Assembly (NCBI GenBank): GCA_029266775.1
Contig: JAQSWF010000002.1
Span: forward strand, 1-38,528
Source of the DNA: Pseudonocardia sp.
GTDB taxonomy: Bacteria; Actinomycetota; Actinomycetes; Mycobacteriales; Pseudonocardiaceae
Length of the DNA stretch: 38,528 nucleotides
Direction: 5' to 3'
This document shows, piece by piece, positions 28,103 to 36,961 of the stretch. The notes below the pieces were generated by a model. That model searched no databases, was not told where the DNA came from, and worked only from the letters and a program-made list of their open reading frames with translations. The stretch's first letter is position 1, and each line of letters opens with the position of its first letter. The translations under genes were made by a program, and so were the position numbers.

Positions 28103-30226
28103 TCAGATGCCGGCGATGGCGGGCTCGGCGGGGGTGGGCTCCGCGAAGACGGCGCTGGCGGCCTTCTCGACGGCGACCGGACACGCCTTGAACGCCGGCA
28201 TCCGCGACGTCGGGTCGAGGGCGTCGCTGGTCAGGTCGTTGACGCAGGCGGCGCCACCCCAGTGGAACGGGACGAACACGGTGTCGCGGCGGATGCCCGT
28301 GTCGAGCCGGGCATGGAGGACCGCATCGCCGCGCACGGTGCGCAGCCGGACGGCGTCGCCCTCGACGATCTCGAGCACGCGGGCCAGCTCCGGGTGCAGC
28401 GCCACGTAGGGCCGCGGGACGGCCTGCTGCAGCGTCGGGCTGCGGCGGGTCTGGGTGCCGGACTGGTAGTGGCCGCGGTCCCGGCCCGTGACGAGCAGGT
28501 ACGGGTGCTCGGCGTCGGGCAGCTCGGGGGCCAGCCGCGGGCGGACCGGCACGAAAGCGGCGCGGCCGTCCGGGGTGGGGAAGCGGTCGACGAACAGTCG
28601 CGGGGTGCCGGGGTGGTTCTCGTCGGGGCAGGGCCAGAACAGCTCTTCGCCCGCGGCGAGGCGCTCGAGGGTGATGCCGCCGTAGTCGGCGATCCCGCCC
28701 CCGCTCGCCTGCCGCAGCTCGGCGTACACCGCGCCCGGGTCGGTCGGGAACATGTCCCCGTGCCCCAGCCGGTCCGCGCTCCCGCGCAGGATCTCCAGGT
28801 CTGTGCGCACGCCGGGCGGCGGATCGGCTGCGCGGCGGCGCAGGAGCACCCGGCCCTCGGCGTTGGTCATCGTCCCGTCCTCCTCGGCCCACTGCGTGGT
28901 GGGCAGGACGACGTCGGCGAGCTGGGCGGTCTCGGACACGAAGAGGTCGGTGACGGCCAGGAAGTCCAGTGCGGCCAGCCGCTGCGCGACGTGGCGGGCG
29001 TTCGGAGCCGATACCACGACATTGGACGCCGCGACCAGCAACGTGTGCACGCCGCCGTCGGTGCCGAGGCGGTCGAGCATCTCGTAGGCACTGACGCCGG
29101 GGGCAGGCAGCTCGTTGGGGTCGATTCCCCACACCGCGGCGACGTGCGCGCGGTCGACCGGGTCCGCGAGGCGGCGGTAGCCGGGCAGCTGGTCGGCCTT
29201 CTGCCCGTGCTCGCGACCGCCCTGGCCGTTGCCCTGGCCGGTGATCGTGCCCCAGCCCGAGCCGGGCGCGCGGCCAGGCAGGCCCAGTGCCAGTGCGAGG
29301 TTGATCCATGCCTGGGCGGTGTCGGTGCCGTCGGCGTGCTGCTCGGCCCCGCGCGCGGTGAGGATCATCGCGGTGGGCGCGGCGGCGAGGGTGCGGACCA
29401 GGTCGTAGAGGTCGGGCACGGCGATCCCGGTGACGCGCTCGACCCGGTCCGGCCAGTAGGAGCGGACGGCGCGGCGGACCGCGTCGAAGCCGGACGTGCG
29501 GGTGGTCACGTACTCCTCGTCGACGAGGTTCTCGCGGATCGCGATGTGCAGCAGGCCGTTGGCCAGCGAGAGGTCGGTGTTCGGCACCGGCTGCAGGTGG
29601 GCCGTCGCCAGCTCGGCGGTCGCGGTGCCGCGTGGGTCGATCACGACGTGCCGGGCGCCGCGGGCGCGACCCTCGTCGAAGAACCGCATCGCGGGCGGCA
29701 TGGTGTCGGCCGGGTTGCTGCCGACGAGCACGACGACGTCGGCGAGCGCGATGTCGGCGAACGGGAACGGGAGGCCGCGGTCCATGCCGAACGCGCGAGT
29801 GGCGGCGGCGACGGCCGAGGACATGCAGAACCGGCCGTTGTAGTCGATGTGCCGCGTGCGCAGCGCGACGCGGGCGAACTTGCCGAGCTGGTAGGCCTTC
29901 TCGTTCGTCAGCCCGCCCCCGCCGAACATTCCGACGGCGTCCCGGCCGTGGCGCTCCTGCGTGCGGAGGATCGCTGCCGCGACCCGGTCCAGAGCTTCGG
30001 TCCAGCCCGCGGGCCGCAGGGGAGCCGCGCGCGCGTCGCGCACCAGCGGCGTCGTGAGCCGCTCGGGGTGGTCGAGCAGCTCGGCGGCGGTGGCGCCCTT
30101 CCGGCAGAGTCCGCCGCGGTTGACCGGGAAGTCCGGCCGGCCGGCCAGGTCGAGCGAGCCGTCGGGCCGCGGGGTCAGCATGATGCCGCACTGCAGCGAG
30201 CAGTAGGGGCAGTGCGTATCGGTCAC
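28103..30226 (-). CDS. Molybdopterin assimilatory nitrate reductase catalytic subunit
   Basis: CPYCSLQCGIML...GGLCRKG (4Fe-4S), VGSNPADTMPPAMRFFDEGRARGARHVVIDPRGTATAELA, FHWGGAACVNDLT; adjacent to nirBD. Confidence 0.92.
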   Translation of the reverse strand: MTDTHCPYCSLQCGIMLTPRPDGSLDLAGRPDFPVNRGGLCRKGATAAELLDHPERLTTPLVRDARAAPLRPAGWTEALDRVAAAILRTQERHGRDAVGMFGGGGLTNEKAYQLGKFARVALRTRHIDYNGRFCMSSAVAAATRAFGMDRGLPFPFADIALADVVVLVGSNPADTMPPAMRFFDEGRARGARHVVIDPRGTATAELATAHLQPVPNTDLSLANGLLHIAIRENLVDEEYVTTRTSGFDAVRRAVRSYWPDRVERVTGIAVPDLYDLVRTLAAAPTAMILTARGAEQHADGTDTAQAWINLALALGLPGRAPGSGWGTITGQGNGQGGREHGQKADQLPGYRRLADPVDRAHVAAVWGIDPNELPAPGVSAYEMLDRLGTDGGVHTLLVAASNVVVSAPNARHVAQRLAALDFLAVTDLFVSETAQLADVVLPTTQWAEEDGTMTNAEGRVLLRRRAADPPPGVRTDLEILRGSADRLGHGDMFPTDPGAVYAELRQASGGGIADYGGITLERLAAGEELFWPCPDENHPGTPRLFVDRFPTPDGRAAFVPVRPRLAPELPDAEHPYLLVTGRDRGHYQSGTQTRRSPTLQQAVPRPYVALHPELARVLEIVEGDAVRLRTVRGDAVLHARLDTGIRRDTVFVPFHWGGAACVNDLTSDALDPTSRMPAFKACPVAVEKAASAVFAEPTPAEPAIAGI

Positions 30227-30249
30227 CCGTCCCAGCGTTGGCGACGGCG

Positions 30250-30276
30250 GTTACGGGTCGGTTGTGCGGCGGTTAC
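30250..30276 (-). promoter_or_regulatory. Candidate GlnR box array (on -: GTAAC-N6-ACAAC-N6-GTAAC)
   Basis: Three pentamers at exact 11-bp phasing, 24-50 bp upstream of the narB-type gene start. Confidence 0.55.
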
Positions 30277-30316
30277 CAAGCGCTCTCACGGGCGGGCGCG
30301 GCGCTGTGCGCGGATC

Positions 30317-30350
30317 GTGAGGTGAACGTCAACGCTCCTGTTCACCTCAC
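30317..30350. promoter_or_regulatory. Perfect 11-bp inverted repeat GTGAGGTGAAC-N12-GTTCACCTCAC
   Basis: Exact arms in the divergent nitrate reductase / ppc intergenic region. Confidence 0.65.
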
Positions 30351-30497
30351 GCGCGAAACGCTCAACACCGACCGGACGCGACGCCGCCCACCTGAGCTGG
30401 CGCAGATCGTCCGCGCAGAGGCACCATTCAAGTGAACGGCCTCTCCCAGTGGAGTGAGCGGCCCGACGCCGCACTCCGAGGAGATGGAGACGACATC

Positions 30498-33290
30498 GTG
30501 ACCGAGCCGGCCGCCGTGCGCCCCGAACCGTCCGTGTCCGGGTCGGCGACCCGCGACTCGGTCGCCACGCACACCGGCGTCGTGTCGGCGTCCGAGCACG
30601 AGTCGCTGCGCGCCGACATCCGGCGGCTGTCGACCATGCTCGGCCGGACGCTGGCTCATCACGGCGGGCCCGAGCTGCTGGAGCTGGTCGAGGAGGTCCG
30701 CCGGCTGTCGCGCCAGCCCCCCGAGAGCGGCGGCGCGGAGATCACCGCGCTGCTGTCGGGTCTGGACTCCGGGACCGCCGTCGCCCTCACCCGGGCCTTC
30801 TCCCAGTATTTCCAGCTGGCCAACACCGCCGAGCAGCTGCACCGCTCGCGGGAGCTGCGCGAACTGCGCCCAGCGGAGAGTCGACCGCTGCGGGTGCTGC
30901 TGCGGCGCCTCGCCGAGGAGTTTCCCGGCGAGGAGCGCGCGGTCGTGCAGGCGGCACTGGAACGTCGGGAGCTGCGGCCGGTGTTCACCGCGCACCCGAC
31001 CGAGTCGTCCCGGCAGTCGGTGCTGGCGATCCTGCGCCGCGTCGCGGAGTCGCTGTCCCGGGGCGCACCGAACGACGAGCTCGCGGCGCTGGTGGACCTG
31101 CTGTGGCAGACCGACGAGATCCGTCCGGGGCGCCCCACGGTCGCCGACGAGGCCAGTGCCATCGGCTGGTACCTGGAGCGGCTCGGGCGGCAGGCGGTGC
31201 CCGACCTCATCGGGGAGTTCGAGCGCGAGGTCCGGGCGGCCGGGTTCGAGGTCCCGGAGGGGTCGCGGCCGCTGGTGCTCGGCTCGTGGGTCGGGGGCGA
31301 CCGGGACGGCAACCCGTTCGTCACGCCGGACGTCACGCGGCAGGTCGTCGCGCTCAACGCCGAGCGAGCGCTGCAGATCCATCTGCAGCTCGTCGAGCAG
31401 CTGGTGGGCGAGCTGTCGATCTCGACACGCGTGGTGGGCGTCTCGGAGGAGCTGCGCGGGTCCCTGGCGCGAGACCGCCGTGTTCTGCCCGAGGTGTACG
31501 ACCGCTACATCAGGCTCAACGCGAACGAGCCCTACCGGCTGAAGCTGTCGTACGTGCGGGCGCGGCTGGAGGCCACCCGCGCGCGCGTCCAGACCGGCGC
31601 CGCCCACGTCCCCGGGCGCGATTACCTGGGCTGGGCGGACTACGCCGCTGACCTGGTCGTGATCGATCGCTCCCTGCGCGGGCACCTCGGCGAGCGCATC
31701 GCCGACGGCACACTGACCCGGACGCTGCGCGCCGCCCGCGCCTTCGGCCTGCACCTGGCCGAGCTGGACGTCCGCGAGCACAGCGCCCGGCACCACATGG
31801 CGCTCGGCGCGATCTACGACGTCCTCGGCGAGCTCGACCGGCCCTACGTCGAGCTGGACCGGGCAGAGCGCACGAAGCTCCTCGCGCGCGAGCTGGATCA
31901 GGGCCGGCCGCTGATCCGTCGCCACTACGGGCTGCCGGACGAGGCGAAGGACGTGCTGGCGACCTTCGACATGCTGCACGAGGTGCAACACGACTACGGC
32001 CAGGAGGTCTGCAGCACCTACATCGTCTCGATGTGCCAGGGCGTCGACGACCTGCTGGCCGCGACGGTGCTGGCCCGCGAGGCGTACATGGTGGAGCTGC
32101 GGCAGAACCCCCGCTCCTCGGTGGACCTCGTGCCGCTGTTCGAGACGGTCGAGGAGCTCGCGCAGGCCGGGGCGCTGCTCGACGAGCTGCTCTGCGTCCC
32201 GGGCTACCGGCAGCAGGTCCGCAATCGCGGGGACCTGCAAGAGATCATGCTCGGCTACTCGGACTCCAACAAGCTCGCCGGCATCACGACGTCCCAGTGG
32301 CAGATCCAGCGGGCCCAGCGCCAGTTGCGTGACGTCGCGGCCACGCATGGAATCCGGCTGCGGCTGTTCCACGGCCGGGGCGGCTCGGTCGGCCGTGGCG
32401 GCGGTCCGGCCGGTGAGGCGGTGATGGCCACGCCGTCCGGAACCGTCGATGCCGCGATGAAGCTGACCGAGCAGGGCGAGACGATCTCGGACAAGTACTC
32501 GCTCGCGGCGCTGGCGCACGACAACCTCGAGATCCTGCTCTCGGCCACGCTCGACGCGACCCTCTCGCACACGGCGTCGCGGTTGGACCCGCCGACGCTG
32601 GCCCGGTTCGACGAGGCGATGGACTGCGTGAGCGCGGCGGCGCGCACCGCGTACCGGGAGCTCGTCGACGATCCCGGCCTGCCGGACTTCTTCTCCGCAG
32701 CGACGCCGGTGGACGAGCTGGCCCGGCTCAACGTGGGGTCGCGGCCGTCGAAGAGGCCCGGCAATGCAGCGCCGACGCTGGACGACCTGCGTGCGATCCC
32801 GTGGGTGTTCGGCTGGACGCAGACCCGGATGGTCGTCCCGGGCTGGTTCGGGCTGGGCAGCGGCCTGCGCAGGGCGCGCGAGGCGGGTTACGGCTCGGTG
32901 CTCGACGAGATGCGGCACTGGGCGTTCTTTGCGAACCTGCTCGGCAACGTCGAGATGACCCTGGCCAAGACGGACCTGCGGATCGCGGAGTTCTACGTCT
33001 GCAACCTGGTCGAGCCGGCCCTGCAACCGATCTTCGACGTGATCAGGGTGGAGCACGAGGTGACGACCCAGGAGGTGCTGCGGACGCTCGGCTCGACGAC
33101 GCTGTTGGCCCGGCACCCGGTGCTCCGGAACACGCTGGCCGTGCGCGCCGGCTACCTGGAGCCCCTGCATCACCTGCAAATCGAACTGCTGGCCCAGCGA
33201 CGGAAGACGGACGATCCGGATCCGGACCTCAACCGTGCGTTGCTGCAGACCGTCAACGGCATCGCCGCAGGCCTGCGCAACACCGGGTGA
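30498..33290 (+). CDS. ppc: Phosphoenolpyruvate carboxylase
   Basis: VFTAHPTESSRQSVL, GSWVGGDRDGNPFVTPDVT, LFHGRGGSVGRGGGPAGEA, GYSDSNKLAGI; GTG start with GGAG upstream preferred, 30432 also in frame. Confidence 0.96.
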   Translation: MTEPAAVRPEPSVSGSATRDSVATHTGVVSASEHESLRADIRRLSTMLGRTLAHHGGPELLELVEEVRRLSRQPPESGGAEITALLSGLDSGTAVALTRAFSQYFQLANTAEQLHRSRELRELRPAESRPLRVLLRRLAEEFPGEERAVVQAALERRELRPVFTAHPTESSRQSVLAILRRVAESLSRGAPNDELAALVDLLWQTDEIRPGRPTVADEASAIGWYLERLGRQAVPDLIGEFEREVRAAGFEVPEGSRPLVLGSWVGGDRDGNPFVTPDVTRQVVALNAERALQIHLQLVEQLVGELSISTRVVGVSEELRGSLARDRRVLPEVYDRYIRLNANEPYRLKLSYVRARLEATRARVQTGAAHVPGRDYLGWADYAADLVVIDRSLRGHLGERIADGTLTRTLRAARAFGLHLAELDVREHSARHHMALGAIYDVLGELDRPYVELDRAERTKLLARELDQGRPLIRRHYGLPDEAKDVLATFDMLHEVQHDYGQEVCSTYIVSMCQGVDDLLAATVLAREAYMVELRQNPRSSVDLVPLFETVEELAQAGALLDELLCVPGYRQQVRNRGDLQEIMLGYSDSNKLAGITTSQWQIQRAQRQLRDVAATHGIRLRLFHGRGGSVGRGGGPAGEAVMATPSGTVDAAMKLTEQGETISDKYSLAALAHDNLEILLSATLDATLSHTASRLDPPTLARFDEAMDCVSAAARTAYRELVDDPGLPDFFSAATPVDELARLNVGSRPSKRPGNAAPTLDDLRAIPWVFGWTQTRMVVPGWFGLGSGLRRAREAGYGSVLDEMRHWAFFANLLGNVEMTLAKTDLRIAEFYVCNLVEPALQPIFDVIRVEHEVTTQEVLRTLGSTTLLARHPVLRNTLAVRAGYLEPLHHLQIELLAQRRKTDDPDPDLNRALLQTVNGIAAGLRNTG

Positions 33291-33307
33291 GCGGCGTGCC
33301 AGTATGT

Positions 33308-33351
33308 GGCGACAGTTCGTAGCGACTCGCGCGCCAATTTGTAGCGACTCG
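33308..33351 (-). repeat. 22-bp-period tandem repeat array D (CGAGTCGCTACAAATTGGCGCG / CGAGTCGCTACGAACTGTCGCC)
   Basis: Two units, near-identical to array B 26.5 kb away; lies between convergent stops of ppc and the GntR gene. Confidence 0.9.
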
Positions 33352-33357
33352 CGCGGG

Positions 33358-33996
33358 TCAGGTGGGGTCGTAGCCGCTGAGCAGGTGCGTCTCGGCCTCG
33401 CGCAGGTACTCGTCGACGGCGTCGGCGGCCGCGGCGCGGCGACCACCCTCGAGGAGCTCGCAGATCGTGGCGTTGCGTGCCAGGTAGGGCTCGTGGAACT
33501 CGCGCACGACCGGCATCCCGTGGAACACCAGGCGCATCTCGGCCAGCAGCAGCGCCATCTGCTGGTCCAGGCGAGGGCTGCCGGCCAGCGCCACCAGCGC
33601 CCGGTGGAAGTGCTGGTTCGCGCTCGCGAGGTCGTCCCAGCGCTCGTCGGCGGCTGCGCCGCGACCCTCCTCGACAGCGGCCCGCACCGCGGCCACCCGC
33701 GCGTCGTCCGCGGCCTCACCCGACCGCACCGACGCGGGCTCGATGACCCGCCGCGCCCGGTAGACGTCACGGACCGCCTCGCGGTCCGGCCGCGCCACGA
33801 ACAACCCCCGGTGGGGCTCGCGCACGAGCACCCGCTCCGTGACGAGCTGGCTCATCGCCTCGCGGACGGTGTTGCGCGAGACGCCGAGGGCCGTGCACAG
33901 CCGCTGCTCCGGGAGCCGCGAGCCGGGTCGCAGCCGACCTTCGACGATCTCGTCGCGGACGGCGTCAGCCACCCGCTCGGCGGTCGACGTGTGCAT
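33358..33996 (-). CDS. GntR family regulator, FadR/FCD subfamily
   Basis: STAERVADAVRDEIVEGRLRPGSRLPEQRLCTALGVSRNTVREAMSQLVTERVLVREPHRGLFVARPD + FCD domain; ORF extends in frame to 34176, start uncertain. Confidence 0.92.
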   Translation of the reverse strand: MHTSTAERVADAVRDEIVEGRLRPGSRLPEQRLCTALGVSRNTVREAMSQLVTERVLVREPHRGLFVARPDREAVRDVYRARRVIEPASVRSGEAADDARVAAVRAAVEEGRGAAADERWDDLASANQHFHRALVALAGSPRLDQQMALLLAEMRLVFHGMPVVREFHEPYLARNATICELLEGGRRAAAADAVDEYLREAETHLLSGYDPT

Positions 33997-34164
33997 CACC
34001 TGCACGCGGGCGCGGGTCAAGGAGGCGACGGCGGCGTCCGCGAGGTCGAGCCCCGGCGACTCGAGGCCCGGAGGTCGGAGCACGGTCACGGCCACCACGG
34101 TAGGGGTACTCACCTTCCGTCCCGGTCGGCCGTCACACAACTGTCGCAACTGTAGGATTGCCTG

Positions 34165-34177
34165 ATTGTTGAGCAAT
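34165..34177. promoter_or_regulatory. Inverted repeat ATTG-TTGAG-CAAT, possible GntR operator; adjacent direct repeat CAACTGT (34138-34144, 34147-34153)
   Basis: AT-richer palindrome in the divergent regulator/transporter region. Confidence 0.4.
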
Positions 34178-34220
34178 TCTTACGCTGCCGGGACCGGTAC
34201 CCGAGCACAGGGAGAGCGCC

Positions 34221-35582
34221 ATGACCGAGCGCGAAGACCCGCCTGCCCCGTCCGCACCGGCTTCGGCATCCGCGGCGTCGTCACCGGCGCCGCCGCCCCG
34301 CTCGCCCCGCAAGGTGATCATTGCCAGCCTCGTCGGGACGTCGCTGGAGTGGTACGACTTCTTCCTCTACGGCACGGCCGCGGCGCTGGTGTTCAACACG
34401 CTGTTCTTCCCCTCGTTCGACCCGCTGGTCGGCACCCTGCTGGCCTTCGCGACGTACGCCGTCGGGTTCGTCGCCCGGCCGCTGGGCGGCATCGTCTTCG
34501 GCCACTACGGAGACCGGGTCGGGCGCAAGCAGGTGCTCGTCGTCACGCTTCTGATCATGGGCGTCGCGACGTTCCTCATCGGCCTGTTGCCCACCTACGC
34601 CACCATCGGCGTCGCCGCCCCGATCCTGCTCGTCGTCCTCCGGTTCGCGCAGGGGCTCGGGCTCGGCGGGGAGTGGGGCGGCGCGGTGCTGATGTCGCTC
34701 GAGCACGGTGCGCCGGACCGGCGAGGGCTCAACGCCAGCTGGCCGCAGGTCGGCGTCCCGATCGGCAACTTGCTGGCCGCCGGTGTCCTCGCACTGCTCA
34801 ACGTCGTGCTGTCCGAGGAGGCCTTCCTGTCCTGGGGTTGGCGTGTGGCGTTCCTGCTGTCGGGCGCGCTCGTCCTCGTCGGGCTCTGGATCCGCGTGAC
34901 GATCGCGGAGAGCCCGCTGTTCGCCGAGGTGGAGGAGAGCGGCGCGAAGGCCAAAATGCCGCTGGTGGAGGTGCTGAAGCAGCACCCCAAGGAGCTGCTC
35001 ATCGCGATGGGCGCGCGGATCGGCACGGACGTCGCCTTCTACACCTTCACGCTGTACATCCTCACGTTCATCACCACCAACCTCGGGCTCCCGCGCAGCG
35101 TCGGCCTCAACGCGGTGCTCATCGGATCGGCCTGCCAGCTCGCGCTGATCCCGCTGTTCGGGGCGCTGTCGGACCGCGTCGGCCGCCGGCCCGTGTACGC
35201 CGCCGGTGCCGTGGCCGCGGCGCTGTGGGCGTTCGCGTTCTTCCCGCTGCTGTCCACGGGCTCGACCACGGTGATCGTGCTGGCCACGATCGTCGCGCTC
35301 GCCACCCATGCCGCGATGTACGGGCCGCAGGCGGCCTTCATCGCCGAGCTCTTCTCCACGAAGCTGCGCTACAGCGGCGCGTCGATGGGCTACCAGGTCG
35401 CCGGTGTGCTCGGCGGCGGCATCGCCCCCCTGGTTTCGATCGCGCTGGCCTCGGCGTTCGGCACGGCCTTCGCGGTGTCGTTCTACGTGCTGGCGATGAT
35501 CGTGCTCACGCTCGTCGCGTTGGCCTTCGCGCCGGAGACAGCCAAGATCGATCTGAACGAGCCGTCGCCCGCGGGGCGGTGA
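34221..35582 (+). CDS. MFS transporter, metabolite:H+ symporter (MHS) family
   Basis: IIASLVGTSLEWYDFFLYGTAAALVFNTLFFPSFDPLVGTLLAFATYAVGFVARPLGGIVFGHYGDRVGRKQVLV. Confidence 0.93.
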   Translation: MTEREDPPAPSAPASASAASSPAPPPRSPRKVIIASLVGTSLEWYDFFLYGTAAALVFNTLFFPSFDPLVGTLLAFATYAVGFVARPLGGIVFGHYGDRVGRKQVLVVTLLIMGVATFLIGLLPTYATIGVAAPILLVVLRFAQGLGLGGEWGGAVLMSLEHGAPDRRGLNASWPQVGVPIGNLLAAGVLALLNVVLSEEAFLSWGWRVAFLLSGALVLVGLWIRVTIAESPLFAEVEESGAKAKMPLVEVLKQHPKELLIAMGARIGTDVAFYTFTLYILTFITTNLGLPRSVGLNAVLIGSACQLALIPLFGALSDRVGRRPVYAAGAVAAALWAFAFFPLLSTGSTTVIVLATIVALATHAAMYGPQAAFIAELFSTKLRYSGASMGYQVAGVLGGGIAPLVSIALASAFGTAFAVSFYVLAMIVLTLVALAFAPETAKIDLNEPSPAGR

Positions 35583-35585
35583 GTC

Positions 35586-36344
35586 GTGGACACGCTCGAC
35601 CTCAACTCCGACCTCGGCGAGTCGTTCGGACGCTGGGTGCTCGGCGACGACGAGGCCGTGCTCGGCCTGGTCACCTCCGCCAACGTCGCCTGCGGCTTCC
35701 ACGCCGGCGACCCGACGACGCTGCGCCGCACCTGCGCGGCCGCCGCCGCGCGCGGGGTGGTCGTCGGCGCGCAGGTCGGCTACCGGGATCTGGCCGGCTT
35801 CGGACGCCGGTTCATCGACGTCGCCCCGGACGAGCTCGCGGACGACGTCGTCTACCAGATCGGTGCGCTGGACGGGATGTGCCACGTCGCGGGCACGGCG
35901 GTTCGCTACGTCAAGCCGCACGGGGCCCTGTACAACGCGATCGTGCACCACGAGGAGCAGGCCGCGGCGGTCGTCGCGGCCGTCCGGGACTACTCGACCG
36001 ACCTGCCGGTGCTCGGCCTGCCGGGGTCGGCGTTCCTGCGTGCCGCCGAGAAGGCGGGACTGCGCGCGGTGCCGGAGTTCTTCGTCGACCGCGCCTACAC
36101 GCGCGAGGGCACGCTCGTGTCCCGTCGCGAGGCCGGTGCGGTGCTGCACGACCCTGACGACGTGAGCGCCCGGGTTCTGCGGCTGGTCACCGACGGCGTC
36201 GTCACGGCGATCGACGGCAGCGACGTCACGGTGCGCGCGGAGTCGGCGTGTGTCCACGGCGACTCGCCCGGGGCCGTCGACATGGCGCGGGCGGTGCGCA
36301 GCTGCCTGGAGAAGGCGGGCGTCGTCCTGGAGCCGTTCGCGTGA
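35586..36344 (+). CDS. pxpA: 5-oxoprolinase subunit A (LamB/YcsF family)
   Basis: [14 protein letters not shown]...[22 protein letters not shown]...[12 protein letters not shown]. Confidence 0.95.
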   Translation: MDTLDLNSDLGESFGRWVLGDDEAVLGLVTSANVACGFHAGDPTTLRRTCAAAAARGVVVGAQVGYRDLAGFGRRFIDVAPDELADDVVYQIGALDGMCHVAGTAVRYVKPHGALYNAIVHHEEQAAAVVAAVRDYSTDLPVLGLPGSAFLRAAEKAGLRAVPEFFVDRAYTREGTLVSRREAGAVLHDPDDVSARVLRLVTDGVVTAIDGSDVTVRAESACVHGDSPGAVDMARAVRSCLEKAGVVLEPFA

Positions 36345-36961
36345 GGGTCCTCCCCTTCGGGGACGCCGCGCTGCTCGTCGAGGTCGACGGGCTCCCGGAG
36401 GTGCTCGCCCTGACCGCCGCAGTGCGTGACGCGCAGCCGGCCGGTGTGGTGGACGTGGTGCCGGCTGCGCAGACCGTGCTGGTGGTCGTCGAGCCGGGGA
36501 CGAGCCTCGCGCAGCTGGAGCGGTCGCTGGCGGAGCTGTCCACCACCGCGCTGTCCGGCTCCGTGGCGGCGCCGGAGGGCGAGACGGTCGACATCCCCGT
36601 GATCTACGACGGTCCTGATCTCGCCGAGGTGGCCCGGCTGACCGGGCTCGGGGAGGACGAGGTGGTCGCCGCGCACACCGGGACACCGTGGCGCATCGCC
36701 TTCGGCGGGTTCGCCCCGGGCTTCGCCTACCTCACCGACGGCGATACGCGCCTGACCGTGCCTCGCCGCGACGAGCCCCGCACAGCCGTGCCGACCGGGT
36801 CGGTCGGGTTGGCGGGCGAGTACAGCGGCGTGTACCCCCGATCGTCACCGGGCGGGTGGCAGCTGATCGGGCGCAGCGACGCGGTGCTGTGGGATGCCGA
36901 GCGCGATCCGCCTGCGCTGCTGACGCCGGGCGGGTTCGTCCGATTCACCGTGGCCTCGTGA
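36341..36961 (+). CDS. pxpB: 5-oxoprolinase subunit B (KipI-like)
   Basis: [15 protein letters not shown]...[23 protein letters not shown]...[38 protein letters not shown] overlap with pxpA. Confidence 0.95.
   Translation: MRVLPFGDAALLVEVDGLPEVLALTAAVRDAQPAGVVDVVPAAQTVLVVVEPGTSLAQLERSLAELSTTALSGSVAAPEGETVDIPVIYDGPDLAEVARLTGLGEDEVVAAHTGTPWRIAFGGFAPGFAYLTDGDTRLTVPRRDEPRTAVPTGSVGLAGEYSGVYPRSSPGGWQLIGRSDAVLWDAERDPPALLTPGGFVRFTVAS

Noticed and set aside
27183-30191. 1002-aa minus-strand ORF over the nitrate reductase
   Set aside because: Alternative frame of genuine nirB and nitrate reductase genes; Arg/Pro-rich translation with no domain.
30342-33770. 1142-aa minus-strand ORF across ppc and gntR
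   Set aside because: Antisense to ppc with all its motifs intact; low-quality composition, spans unrelated genes and intergenic repeats.
34281-36686. 801-aa minus-strand ORF opposite the MHS transporter and pxpA/B
   Set aside because: Antisense shadow; true genes on + have clear motifs and coupled starts.
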